DNA of 17,963 bases from Rhexocercosporidium sp. MPI-PUGE-AT-0058 (lineage: Eukaryota; Ascomycota; Leotiomycetes; Helotiales), in the NCBI GenBank assembly GCA_020746875.1, contig JAGTJL010000054.1:1-17963 (forward strand), given 5' to 3'. Made by a program: the position numbers and the translations under genes. Shown one piece after another: positions 1-7,414 of this stretch (within the stretch, counting starts at the first letter, position 1; each line of letters starts with the position of its first letter). The notes under the pieces are model-generated. The model made no database searches, was not told the DNA's origin, and saw only the letters and a program-made list of their open reading frames with translations.

Positions 1-2359
1 TTCCTTATTAGGTTCGAGGTCGATTCGATATTCTATTAAATAGTATTTACGTAATATCTTAGCGCTTATTTTATTAAAAATATTTTAATAATTAATATCC
101 TTTATAGTCTTTACGTTAAGTACGATGTAATATACTTAATCTTTTTAAGTTGTTTTCGTAAACTTTTTAATAAAAATAACGTTAATTTAATTTCTTTTAA
201 AGGGAAACCGCTAAGTCTTTAATTAAAAGTTAATAATAAAGTCAACTTTTTTAAGTTAAGGAAATCTTAAAATAAAAGTAATTCTTAAAATCTCGAAGTC
301 GTAAGCGATATACTGTGAAGACTATAATAAACAAAGAACGTAGCACGGCGCAAGGCACCAGGCAAGGAGCCTAGTAACTCTAAGGGGTTAAGATTTAAGG
401 TGGAAAAGTGTTTAATTCTTTTAATTTTATATAAGGGAAAGGCCTCTTATACGAACCTTTAAAGGTTATATACTTAATTCCTTAAATAACACCTTAAGCA
501 TTATTTCCTGGCTAGAATCGCCACTTTACAATACGACTGCCGATGTTCTTTTGTAATGCCTTCGCTATTAATAATATATAATTATAAGGAATGAGTTCCG
601 TAAGTAATAACTTTTTTTTTTTAAGTATAATTAAATTAAATTAATTAATTATAAGCTTTTATTTACATTTAATTATAAGCGCTTAAGAAATATAATTACC
701 TTCGGTATTATTATTAAGAAGTACTCGTTTAATCCGCATCTTTTTATCTTAAGTCCGAATTTCTATCGATATTATAATTTTCTGCCGTTCTTTTTTCTCG
801 CTTAATTTTATTAATAATAAAGAAATTAAAATCGAGCTAGTCCGTTTCCCGTTTATCGTAACTTTATATAATTTAAAAAAATATATTCTTTTTTTTAATA
901 ATTATAATACGTAACTTCCGGGCATTTTATTATTAAATAGCCTAACTTTTTATAACGATAGCATTTTTTATTACTTAATCCTTTTACTCTCGACTTAATA
1001 TTAATAAAGGTCTAATTCGCATTATTAAACTCGTCTCGCCTTTAGTTTAAATTCGAAAAGGAAATATAAAATAGTTTATTATTATAAAAGTAATCGTTAT
1101 CCTTCTTTAGAACTTTATCGATATCCTTTCGAGGCTTATTTTAATTATTTATTTTATTAGCATTTTTAATACGACGAGTTAAAAATATTAACTTTTTATA
1201 GATTTTAATAATTTTAATAATATTAAGTTTAATAATTTCTTTTTTTAATTTAAGCTTTAATTTAGCGTAAAAAGTCCGTTATCTCGCTGTATTATCTCCG
1301 ATTTTTTATTATTACTTTAAGTTATTAAAAAAATATATAAAATTATTTACCGATTTATTCTCGCGTTATTAAGCGTTTTTATACCGATTAAATACCGTAA
1401 GCTTTCGATTTCTAAGGTTTATAATTAAGTTTAATATTTATTATTTAAACCCCTTTTAAGTAAAAAAGTTAATCCCGGCCTTCGATTCGAACCCTGTTTA
1501 CTTTCGTTTTACTTTTTTATTAAAAGCAAAAACGTATTTATTAATTTTAATTTTAATATATATTATTCTTTTATTTTAATAAAACTTTTACTTAATACTT
1601 TAAATAATAGATTAAGCTTTTTTAATACTTTTGCCTTTATATATTAAAAGCTCTTATATTTTTAGGATTTATTAATATAATATTAAACGTATGTCAAAGT
1701 TATCTTAAAGGGGTTTTATAAATTTATTATAATAACGGTCTCGGCTATATTCGCGTATTAATGCTTTCTTTTATTTATATATTCTTTGCTTTCTTCCTTT
1801 TTTTATTCTTTTCGTATTATATTCGCTAACTCTTTCTTTAAGTCCTCTTATTCTTATATTACTTCCTTTAAGTTTTCGATTTAGTTTTAAACTGTTTTTT
1901 CTTTCTTTTTTCGCTTAATTTATATTTAAATTTTTAAAATTTATTATCGCTTAACTTTAATAGCTTCTTTAGAATCCGAGCCCCTTTTATTATTATTTAT
2001 AAGACTCTTTAAACCTTTATTAAAGCGCTAAAACTACTCGTTACGCGTAAGCGAGCTATCTTTAAAGTTATTTCAAAAGGTGTTTAATAATTAATTAATA
2101 AAATAAAGTAAGGGTAATTATAATATCCTTTTTGCCGCTAAAGTTATTTTCTTCTTATTTTTAGTTATTATAATTATTTCGTAAAGGCTTTAAATAAGTA
2201 ACAAAATATTTTTATGTAAATAAAGAAATTAAAATATAAGGTTTAAATAATAAGGAATTATTATTTAAAACGTTTAAAATATATTAATTATAATTTAAAC
2301 TAATCTCTAGCTTTTTAAATCTTCTTTACTCCCCTCTAAAGTAAATAAATAAAAATATT

Positions 2360-3200
2360 AATACGTGATTTATGCTAAGCCTGCAAACCTTCCGTGGAAC
2401 CCCCGACCCTCCTTATATTAGATTCCACTCCTGACGTCTGTTTAGTTAATATACTCTTCCGCCTACGCAAGTCGTAGTCTCTTATTCTCCTTAAAAAGCT
2501 TAAGTTTCTTCTTCTTAACATATTGTTTACAGCCTTCCTTTTTGAATACTATACGTATAATATACTCTCCGCAATTAAACCCGAGAATACTAAGAATCTA
2601 AATTCACGGGGTCTCTTTATTCTCTTAAGAAGCCGTTACTTATTAAATTAGCTTCTTTTTTTAAGGAGTATTAAGCTTAATTCTCCTTTTATACTTACGC
2701 TTTTAAAAAGTAAGACGGTGCTTAATTACATAACAGACTTCTTTATAAGAATAGCTTATTTAAAGGTAAATTTAAGAGCGTATATAATTAATATTAAAGA
2801 AAAGCGTTTGAATACGTAATCTATTGTCGCGAAAAAGCTCTCGTTTACCTTATTTAAGGACAAGTATATTAAATCCGGAATCTATAATATATAAGTAATA
2901 ATCGCGAGCTTAATCTTTGTAACGTAGCTGAGAGTAGAGCTCATACCAGTACGCTATCGGAGTCAAAAGACTACAGTATTCGGCCTTAAGGCATAATACG
3001 CTCTACTTGGTACATATACTAATTAAGAGAACATCCCCACGTGATCAACACATGACAATCTTGCAGTAGGAGTTCAATAAGTAAAAGCAGCGTGAAAGCA
3101 TCCTTTATTCATTAGTAAAAGCCCCTTATCGCACCTCTTATACTAAAGAAACTACTAGAACTCTTGGCACCGACTATTACGCCGACTACCAAAGTATATA
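2360..3200. other. Less RIP-mutated noncoding patch
   Basis: Within the AT-rich block this stretch regains CpA/TpG (for example around 2370-2420 and 3030-3070) and has a more balanced composition. Stops still interrupt every frame and I see no gene. It may be a remnant inserted after the main RIP episode, or too short or too low-copy to be mutated fully. Its right end carries one copy of a short motif shared with the inverted repeat at 4621-5036. Confidence 0.4.
3153..3196 (-). repeat. Third dispersed copy of a roughly 43-nt motif
   Basis: The sequence from ACTAGAACTCTTGGC to CCGACTACCAAAGTA matches the outer end of the right inverted-repeat arm (4993-5036) with mostly C/T differences, and matches the left arm (4621-4664) as its reverse complement. 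This copy keeps more C and G, so it probably shows a less RIP-mutated state. On the minus strand the motif can be read as codons for a Val/Gly/Ile-rich stretch, but no longer ORF supports a protein. Similarity stops on both sides of the motif. Confidence 0.6.
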
Positions 3201-3514
3201 TCTTTTCTTGTGTAAATTTTAATATTATTTCTAATAATAATTCTAGTTTAATTAAGTAATGAATCGCTTTAATAAAATTTATTTGTATAAGAGTTTAAAA
3301 ACTACTTAATAAAATAAGAACTATTAATAGAAATCGTTTAAAACTTTATGTCATTTAAAGAATAATATTTTAAGCTAATAGGATTTTAAATTTCAAGTAT
3401 TTTTTATTAATAATTAATTAAGATATAAAAAAGAAAAAAAATTAGACTGATGATATCCAGCGGTCGGTTCTGAAAGAGGGATGCCACTGCGTATGCTTAA
3501 GCCCCGGGGTCGTC

Positions 3515-3643
3515 TCATTGTCCTCGGGACACGAATACTCTTGGCTCGCGTGCCACAGCACGGGCTTGCAGGCGCTGGTCCTCGGCTGCTTCTTGCGCAA
3601 GCAGGATCTCGTCATAGACGGGAGGTAAAGGTATGCTAGACAT
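3515..3643 (-). CDS. Tiny unrecognised ORF, possible gene fragment
   Basis: A 42-codon minus-strand ORF starts with ATG (complement of CAT at 3641-3643) and ends in TGA (TCA at 3515-3517). The predicted peptide begins MSSIPLPPVYDE and continues into an Ala/Glu/Gln/Arg-rich, probably helical stretch ending in VSRGQ. The composition is protein-like and unlike the surrounding AT-rich sequence, but the ORF is short, I recognise no family, and no splice signals convincingly extend it. It may be a terminal fragment of a degraded gene or chance. Confidence 0.2.
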   Translation of the reverse strand: MSSIPLPPVYDEILLAQEAAEDQRLQARAVAREPRVFVSRGQ

Positions 3644-3694
3644 CGGAGAAGGTGAGTTTAGATTGGAATGAATTTCTGTAAGTTAAGTATTAAA

Positions 3695-3708
3695 CCCCCC
3701 CCCCCCCC
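3695..3708. repeat. C14 homopolymer
   Basis: Fourteen consecutive C residues are followed by six A. Long C/G homopolymers recur at 4846-4871 (G26) and 5146-5153 (C8). The length should be treated as uncertain, because such tracts are prone to slippage and miscalling. Confidence 0.9.
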
Positions 3709-4033
3709 AAAAAATAGAAAAGGAGAAGAGATTCCTCCGTAAGAACGTGCCCTCTACGTTGAATCTGCATCTGACGTGCCTACCGTGATTTTTCGTGTTA
3801 TAGACGTGTCTCTCTAATGAGAAATGGAAATAAGAGATATACTTTAGTGAAAGATGAACATGTTATCACGCTTTAGTGGTGTTTCGGGGGGCAGGAAGTG
3901 GCCTTTCCCCAAAACATGCAACTACTATAGAGATGTAGGTCTTAAGGATAGGATTCCGTTGGGGATTATAGGTGATCGCAAGAATTGATTAACACGACTA
4001 ACTATTCTATAGTGATAGGAAGCCCCCCATTTA

Positions 4034-4170
4034 TAGGCACCTCGGTGCTTAGAAACCCAAGTTACAGGCTTATCAAGCCTGTGACTCACAGTGGCGAAGC
4101 TCTGTAAGCTCTTGCCACCACAGCGGCCTTTGCCACTAACTTACTACTGTCAGCCTAAGGCAGTATTTCC
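4034..4170. other. Cluster of adjacent stem-loops
   Basis: Several perfect or near-perfect inverted repeats follow one another: GCACC/GGTGC with a 2-nt loop at about 4038-4049; ACAGGCTT/AAGCCTGT with loop ATC at 4064-4082; a longer imperfect stem starting GTGGC at about 4092 and ending GCCAC at about 4119; and a weaker TACT/AGTA pair near 4143-4165. There is no coding frame. It could be a relic of a structured noncoding element or a transposon end. I do not recognise a known RNA family. Confidence 0.35.
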
Positions 4171-4230
4171 AACAATTCCGTCTGATAAAAGCCATCCATT
4201 CATCGTTACCTCAGAGGAGTAGCGTCCTTT

Positions 4231-4400
4231 CTAGCAGCCAAAATGCGCCTCTATGCATGGGTAGGGCTTTGGCCTGGGGTCTCCTGAGTTAAAACCCAGT
4301 CCGTAGGTTGTTGTTCCTGAACCGGGGAAAGATTTGCGCACGGATTTCCCTTCTGCAATTTCTTTCAGCGCTCTTTGAACGCATCTTTGGTATATCGAGG
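4231..4400 (-). pseudogene. Probable pogo/Fot1-type transposase N-terminal relic
   Basis: The C-terminal half of a minus-strand ORF (4231-4620) reads CVQRALKEIAEGKSVRKS, which resembles the first helices of the Psq-type helix-turn-helix at the N-terminus of pogo/Fot1 (Tc1/mariner superfamily) transposases, which bind the element's ends. Just after that, a different minus frame gives a TTLR..RRPQAKA-like continuation, consistent with a frameshift inside the domain. No DDE catalytic core, CENP-B-type domain or terminal inverted repeat is visible nearby. The upstream part of the ORF, towards 4620, has low similarity to anything and may not belong. The assignment rests on motif resemblance only. 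Confidence 0.4.
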
Positions 4401-4620
4401 TTTCATGGTCGGTCTTAAGCTGAAACGAAATTTGGAATAATTTCATTAAAAGGTTTTTAAGAAATAAGAGTTTAAAGTGTTGAAGGTGGGTAGGAGCGGT
4501 GGGGCTAAGCGAGGTGAAGGAGAGTTTATCTCGCTTACTCGGAAATTGCGGGCAAAACACATATCCACCCAAGCTCCACAAAATGACCGAACGAACCAAA
4601 TATACCAAACAAACCGTCAT

Positions 4621-5036
4621 ACTTTATTAGTCGAGGTAATAGTTATAGCTAAAGCATTCTAAAGAGTTCGTTAATAATAAAGGAAACTATTTAATAAGGT
4701 TTTCAAATTCTAAGTATATTCTTTACTTAAGTTTAGATTAGTACCGCCTACTTTAATAACTATTACCCTTATAATAAAGTATAATAACCTTAACAGCGAT
4801 AAGGAATGGATTAGCATTTAAGGACGAGCTTTTTCAAGAAGAAAAGGGGGGGGGGGGGGGGGGGGGGGGGGTAGTACTTCGTTGCAGGAGTAATAGTTAT
4901 TAAAGCAGGCGGTGCTAATCTAAACTTAAATAAAGAATAATACTCGGAATTTGAAAACCTTATTAAATAGTTTCCTTTATTATTAACGAACTCTTTAGAA
5001 TTCTTAGCTACAACTATTACCCCGACTACTAAAGTA
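4621..5036. repeat. Large inverted repeat with G26 in the spacer
   Basis: The left arm at about 4621-4782 is nearly the reverse complement of the right arm at about 4874-5036. The arms are roughly 162 nt and about 90% identical by eye. Most differences are C/T or G/A transitions, plus two small indels near the left arm's AAAGCATTC and TAAGTATATTC. The 91-nt spacer contains the G26 run. The arms are AT-rich and carry the motif also present at 3153-3196. A transcript through this region could fold into a long hairpin. It may be a MITE-like foldback element or a palindromic duplication that was then RIP-mutated. I saw no clear target-site duplication. Confidence 0.85.
4846..4871. repeat. G26 homopolymer
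   Basis: Twenty-six consecutive G residues follow GAAAA, lying in the loop between the two inverted-repeat arms. In the minus direction it is C26 and would encode polyproline in an otherwise meaningless ORF. The exact length is likely unreliable. Confidence 0.9.
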
Positions 5037-5219
5037 GTTATTAACACCATCTTCCATGCCTTAATCCACTTTAGGGAGCTTCGCAGGGGGTCCTGCTTGT
5101 TCTGGAGAAGTCAAGTGAAAGTCGTGGAGGGGTATTGCTATACAACCCCCCCCTTTTTTTTGTCTATGCCCTCGCCCCCCCTACCAGTCATCTTACCATC
5201 TTAGGGGGCGGTCAGAACT

Positions 5220-5244
5220 CCCTGTAGAACTGAGCTCTACAGGG
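5220..5244. other. Perfect 9-bp stem-loop
   Basis: CCCTGTAGA and TCTACAGGG pair perfectly around a 7-nt loop. There is no U-tract, and fungal genes do not use intrinsic terminators, so I assign no function. It may belong to the same class of structured repeat as the stem-loops at 4034-4170. Confidence 0.5.
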
Positions 5245-5497
5245 ATACCCATTCAGTTGTACAAGCCCCAGCACCTTAGGTGCAACAGGAAGCATTACAC
5301 ACCTGAATCGTGTATCTAGCTGCGGCCTTATGCCTCGTATAATTCCGTCCTTAGAGACACAGAAAATGTCACTGCAAGAGGCTCTTCCTTTATATATGTC
5401 TTCAGGAATTTTTCCGACAGTTTGTGATCACTTATTCCTCTATAGATACCCCGACCTATACTGCTGCGGTGGAGGTCTTAGAGCGCAAGCCATTTAA

Positions 5498-5671
5498 AGA
5501 TTTACGCCTGAGACATTACAGGCGATAGAACTGGTCTATTCGTATAGATTTCAAGCATATGCCACTACTAGAAAGTCTAAACCTCAAATATATCGAAGGA
5601 TCTAAACAGATTTAGCCGAACAAGCCAATAATCTATCAACAAGTAGGATAGGCAATTTTATACTTTCCTAA
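5498..5671 (+). pseudogene. Coding-like relic with one internal TAA
   Basis: From AGA at 5498 the frame reads RFTPETLQAIELVYSYRFQA and on through a Lys/Arg/Thr-rich part to TAA at 5603-5605. It then reopens as TDLAEQANNLSTSRIGNFIL before TAA at 5669. If the internal TAA was CAA, a typical RIP change, the stretch is about 57 codons of plausible helical protein. No start codon, splice sites or family are recognised. It is probably a fragment of a lost gene or transposon. Confidence 0.25.
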
Positions 5672-5763
5672 TCCAACTTAGAATCTGACTTCACTATGAA
5701 TAAGTCTGGGATGCTGCTTAGAATATCTTAGTGTTCTTCGGCAATAAATACCGAAGAAATAAA

Positions 5764-5770
5764 TATATAA
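5764..5770 (+). promoter_or_regulatory. TATA-like box of the secreted-protein gene
   Basis: TATATAA lies 98 nt upstream of the ATG at 5868. It is followed by a CT/CA-rich leader (about 5781-5860), typical of well-expressed genes in filamentous ascomycetes. Confidence 0.5.
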
Positions 5771-5867
5771 GGCACCGTTTTCTCAAACAAAAATACTCCT
5801 CAACTCACCAGAACTCTCTCAACTCATTCCTACATAACTTTCCTAATCATACTTATACCTATTTATT

Positions 5868-6325
5868 ATGAAAGCTTTCAGTTTGTCAGTCTTGCTGCCT
5901 GTGCTCGCAAGCATTGCAAGTGCTGCTACTCTCAATGCTAGGAATTCTGGGGATGTAAGTACTGTTTCTTTTCTTCTTTTAGCTAATTAAGACTAAATCA
6001 TAATAGCCATGTAACCTCCTTGATGACGCGCCTGCCGGTACATTCGGATTTTGGACCTGTCCCAACTCTGGGAACAATGCTGTCAATTGCTTAAAACTTT
6101 CCAAAAAGCGACGGGATATAAACGAAGCTGAACAACTCAACTATATCGATCGTCGACAAAATTCGGGAGATGTGAGTTTCCTTGATCTTTTCAAATCACA
6201 ATATTTCCCTGCTGATTACTACATAGCCCTGCTCAATCTTGGATACCAGGCCAAAAGACACTTTTGCACTTTGGACCTGTCCCAACTCTGGACCGGGTGC
6301 TGTACGATGTACAAAGGCTAAATGA
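5868..6325 (+). CDS. Small secreted protein with two tandem 3-Cys modules (KEP-like precursor)
   Basis: Three exons (5868-5954, 6007-6171, 6227-6325) encode 116 aa. Both introns (52 and 55 nt) are phase 0 with GTAAGT and GTGAGT donors and TAG acceptors. Residues 1-19 (MKAFSLSVLLPVLASIASA) form a clear signal peptide. Residues 30-59 and 85-114 are two copies of one module following the pattern PCxxLDxxPxxTFxxWTCPNSGxxAVxCxK. Each is preceded by NSGD, and the GD|P junction falls exactly on an intron. A linker at residues 60-84 contains KKRR (62-65) and RR (78-79), candidate Kex2 sites that would release two Cys-bearing peptides and a short acidic spacer peptide. Three Cys per module is an odd number, so disulphides may link modules or two peptides. 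No named family is recognised. It could be an effector, antimicrobial peptide or secreted signal. The gene shows no stops or frame damage. Confidence 0.8.
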
Positions 6326-6326
6326 C
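6007..6326 (+). repeat. Tandem exon-module duplication
   Basis: Exon 2 (from 6007) and exon 3 (from 6227) start with homologous modules offset by exactly 220 nt with no internal indel. A 21-nt core starting TTGGACCTGTCCC is identical at 6051-6071 and 6271-6291. The donor-side sequences of exons 1 and 2 are also alike (AATTCTGGGGAT and AATTCGGGAGAT before the GT), so the duplicated unit included an exon end and its intron. Confidence 0.8.
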
Positions 6327-6408
6327 TTGACAAAGTGGGAAGGCGTTGTAATAAGATTGCTCTGTCTGCCTCGGCTTCTTTCAGTTCTTTCGGTGGAGGT
6401 CTTATTTA

Positions 6409-6414
6409 AATAAA
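6409..6414 (+). promoter_or_regulatory. Candidate polyadenylation signal
   Basis: AATAAA lies 84 nt after the TGA of the secreted-protein gene, a plausible 3' UTR distance. Confidence 0.4.
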
Positions 6415-6619
6415 AGTGGTTAAATTCAAAAGATATACTTGTTGCTTCATAAACTTCCAATCATTTATTTTAGGTTGCTTGATGTTTTGCACTAAAAGAT
6501 GCACAAGAATGCGCTGCGCCTGTGGCTGAGCAGGAATATGGGCACACGAGGCACCCTGAGAACATTTAAAGAAAGCTAGCTCATCATCCGCTTGTGGCGA
6601 AGATTTCTTCAGAGTCTCA

Positions 6620-6733
6620 CTATTTCGCAAACGTTTTAAGTTCAGCATCACTCTGCGCATCCTCAACTTCGTCCAACAGCCTCGTCCGATCATGTAAGCT
6701 GAATAGGTTAGCTGTCGCTCTATTATTAAAAGC
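6620..6733 (-). pseudogene. Minus-strand coding relic, unrecognised C-terminal piece
   Basis: On the minus strand a 37-codon open stretch runs from GCT at 6733 to TAG at 6620-6622. It reads AFNNRATANLFSLHDRTRLL and then an acidic DEVEDAQSDAELKTFAK end. The same frame continues beyond the stop with several further stops and protein-like words such as DSEEIFATSG, suggesting a longer decayed gene across about 6480-6730. There is no start codon. The family is not recognised. It overlaps the promoter region of the SesA ORF on the other strand, so it is either an old relic or coincidence. Confidence 0.25.
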
Positions 6734-6784
6734 TTACGAGACGTTTTAGTGATCTATTATCTAACACCCCAAAATCGCGCTATT

Positions 6785-7276
6785 ATGTCCGGCGCCGAGG
6801 CAGCATTTGTCATTGGCCTCATCTCAGGCGTAATCTCAATTATCGATGCAACTAAAACGGTATTCGATGCCGCTGGAGACGCGAAAGGGCAACCCAAGGC
6901 ATTCCGCCAGGTGGTTGCACGACTGCCACTCATTATCGAAATCCTTCGCAGCGCGGAAGCTGCGGCACCGGAGCTTGACGAGACGAAACGGGAGGCAATA
7001 GAGCCTATCTTGAAGTCATGCAAGGCGAAGGCTAAGAAGCTCTCAGAATTATTCCAGAAGGTTGTTCGAAAGGATAACGACGAGTGGTTCGACCGATACA
7101 AGAAGGCTCTACGTACATTAGGGAAAGGGGACAAAGTTGAGGGCTTGATGGAAGAGATACAAAAGGATACCCAGCTGCTTGCATCCGACAAGCTGATTAG
7201 GATCGCGACCGAAGCGCAAGTGAAGGGGCTCGAAGAAGGGATTAAAGAGATGAATGAAATGCCTTCCTCCCTTTAA
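6785..7276 (+). CDS. SesA-type NACHT-NTPase N-terminal domain protein (possibly truncated)
   Basis: The ATG at 6785 opens a 163-aa ORF beginning MSGAEAAFVIGLISGVISII. It continues through DATKTVFDAAGDAKGQP, an FRQVVARLPLI..IL segment, and a Cys/Lys-rich helical middle to a C-terminal ..GLEEGIKEMNEMPSSL. This order matches the SesA-like N-terminal domain found on fungal NACHT/STAND NTPases and on stand-alone effector proteins in allorecognition and programmed cell-death pathways. In those proteins a short amyloid motif often relays the signal from the NLR to the effector. A GTG at 6749 lies in the same frame, but the ATG at 6785 gives the canonical domain start. The TAA at 7274 could be a RIP-made stop, because the frame stays open afterwards with a Gly/Asn/Gln-containing tail. 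No NACHT or P-loop domain or partner NLR lies in the window. The identification rests on sequence resemblance by eye. Confidence 0.75.
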   Translation: MSGAEAAFVIGLISGVISIIDATKTVFDAAGDAKGQPKAFRQVVARLPLIIEILRSAEAAAPELDETKREAIEPILKSCKAKAKKLSELFQKVVRKDNDEWFDRYKKALRTLGKGDKVEGLMEEIQKDTQLLASDKLIRIATEAQVKGLEEGIKEMNEMPSSL

Positions 7277-7414
7277 GAAGAGACAGGGAGCGTTAACCAA
7301 AAACATAGCGGTGGTGGCGATAATATTGCGCTTAGAGGCTCGGAAAGCATTTATGCAGGGAAAGCTCATCACAATCAGAATACTGGAAATGTGGTTTATG
7401 GCAGTAAGGACTAG
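7277..7414 (+). pseudogene. In-frame Gly/Asn/Gln-containing tail of the SesA ORF
   Basis: After the TAA at 7274-7276 the same frame stays open for 45 codons to TAG at 7412-7414. It reads EETGSVNQKHSGGGDNI, then a middle with RGSESIYAG, then HHNQNTGNVVYGSKD. Gly/Asn/Gln/Ser-rich tails with repeated G..N/Q patterns follow the SesA domain in many fungal proteins and can include prion-like amyloid signalling motifs. CAA-to-TAA is the classic RIP change, so the tail was probably translated in the ancestor. Whether it contains an actual amyloid motif cannot be decided by eye. Confidence 0.55.

Larger units (their letters stand above)
1..3440. repeat. AT-rich RIP-mutated repeat block (left)
   Basis: This stretch is dominated by TTAATA/TATTAA-type words, and CpA and TpG dinucleotides are very scarce, while CpG, CpC and CpT still occur. 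That is the footprint expected when RIP converts CpA to TpA in duplicated DNA of ascomycetes. All six frames are broken by dense TAA/TAG, and I found no credible ORF or conserved motif. The likely origin is one or more old transposons, but I cannot assign a family. A patch at roughly 2360-3200 is less mutated and is listed separately. Confidence 0.85.
3440..4060. other. Intergenic stretch with C14 tract, no firm gene
   Basis: The left edge of the balanced-composition island holds a 14-nt C homopolymer at 3695-3708 and one short minus-strand ORF listed separately. Otherwise the frames are stop-rich. No promoter, tRNA box pair or recognisable protein motif is visible. Confidence 0.4.
5060..5760. 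other. Noncoding stretch with small palindromes and a coding-like relic
   Basis: This interval between the inverted repeat and the secreted-protein gene has no intact gene. It holds a C8T8 tract at 5146-5161, a perfect 9-bp stem with 7-nt loop at 5220-5244, a GCACCT/AGGTGC palindrome at about 5270-5282, and a short degraded reading frame at 5498-5671 (separate entry). The end nearest the gene is its putative promoter. Confidence 0.5.

Noticed and set aside
1..400. Telomeric or rDNA sequence at the window edge
   Set aside because: No TTAGGG arrays and no rRNA-like conserved sequence are present.
1480..1500. GGTTCGAATCG on the minus strand resembling a tRNA T-loop
   Set aside because: No flanking T-stem or acceptor pairing, and it lies in a RIP-mutated block.
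4811..5050. Minus-strand ORF with a polyproline end across the right inverted-repeat arm
   Set aside because: The proline run is just the G26 tract, and the rest is AT-rich repeat sequence; no evidence for a protein.
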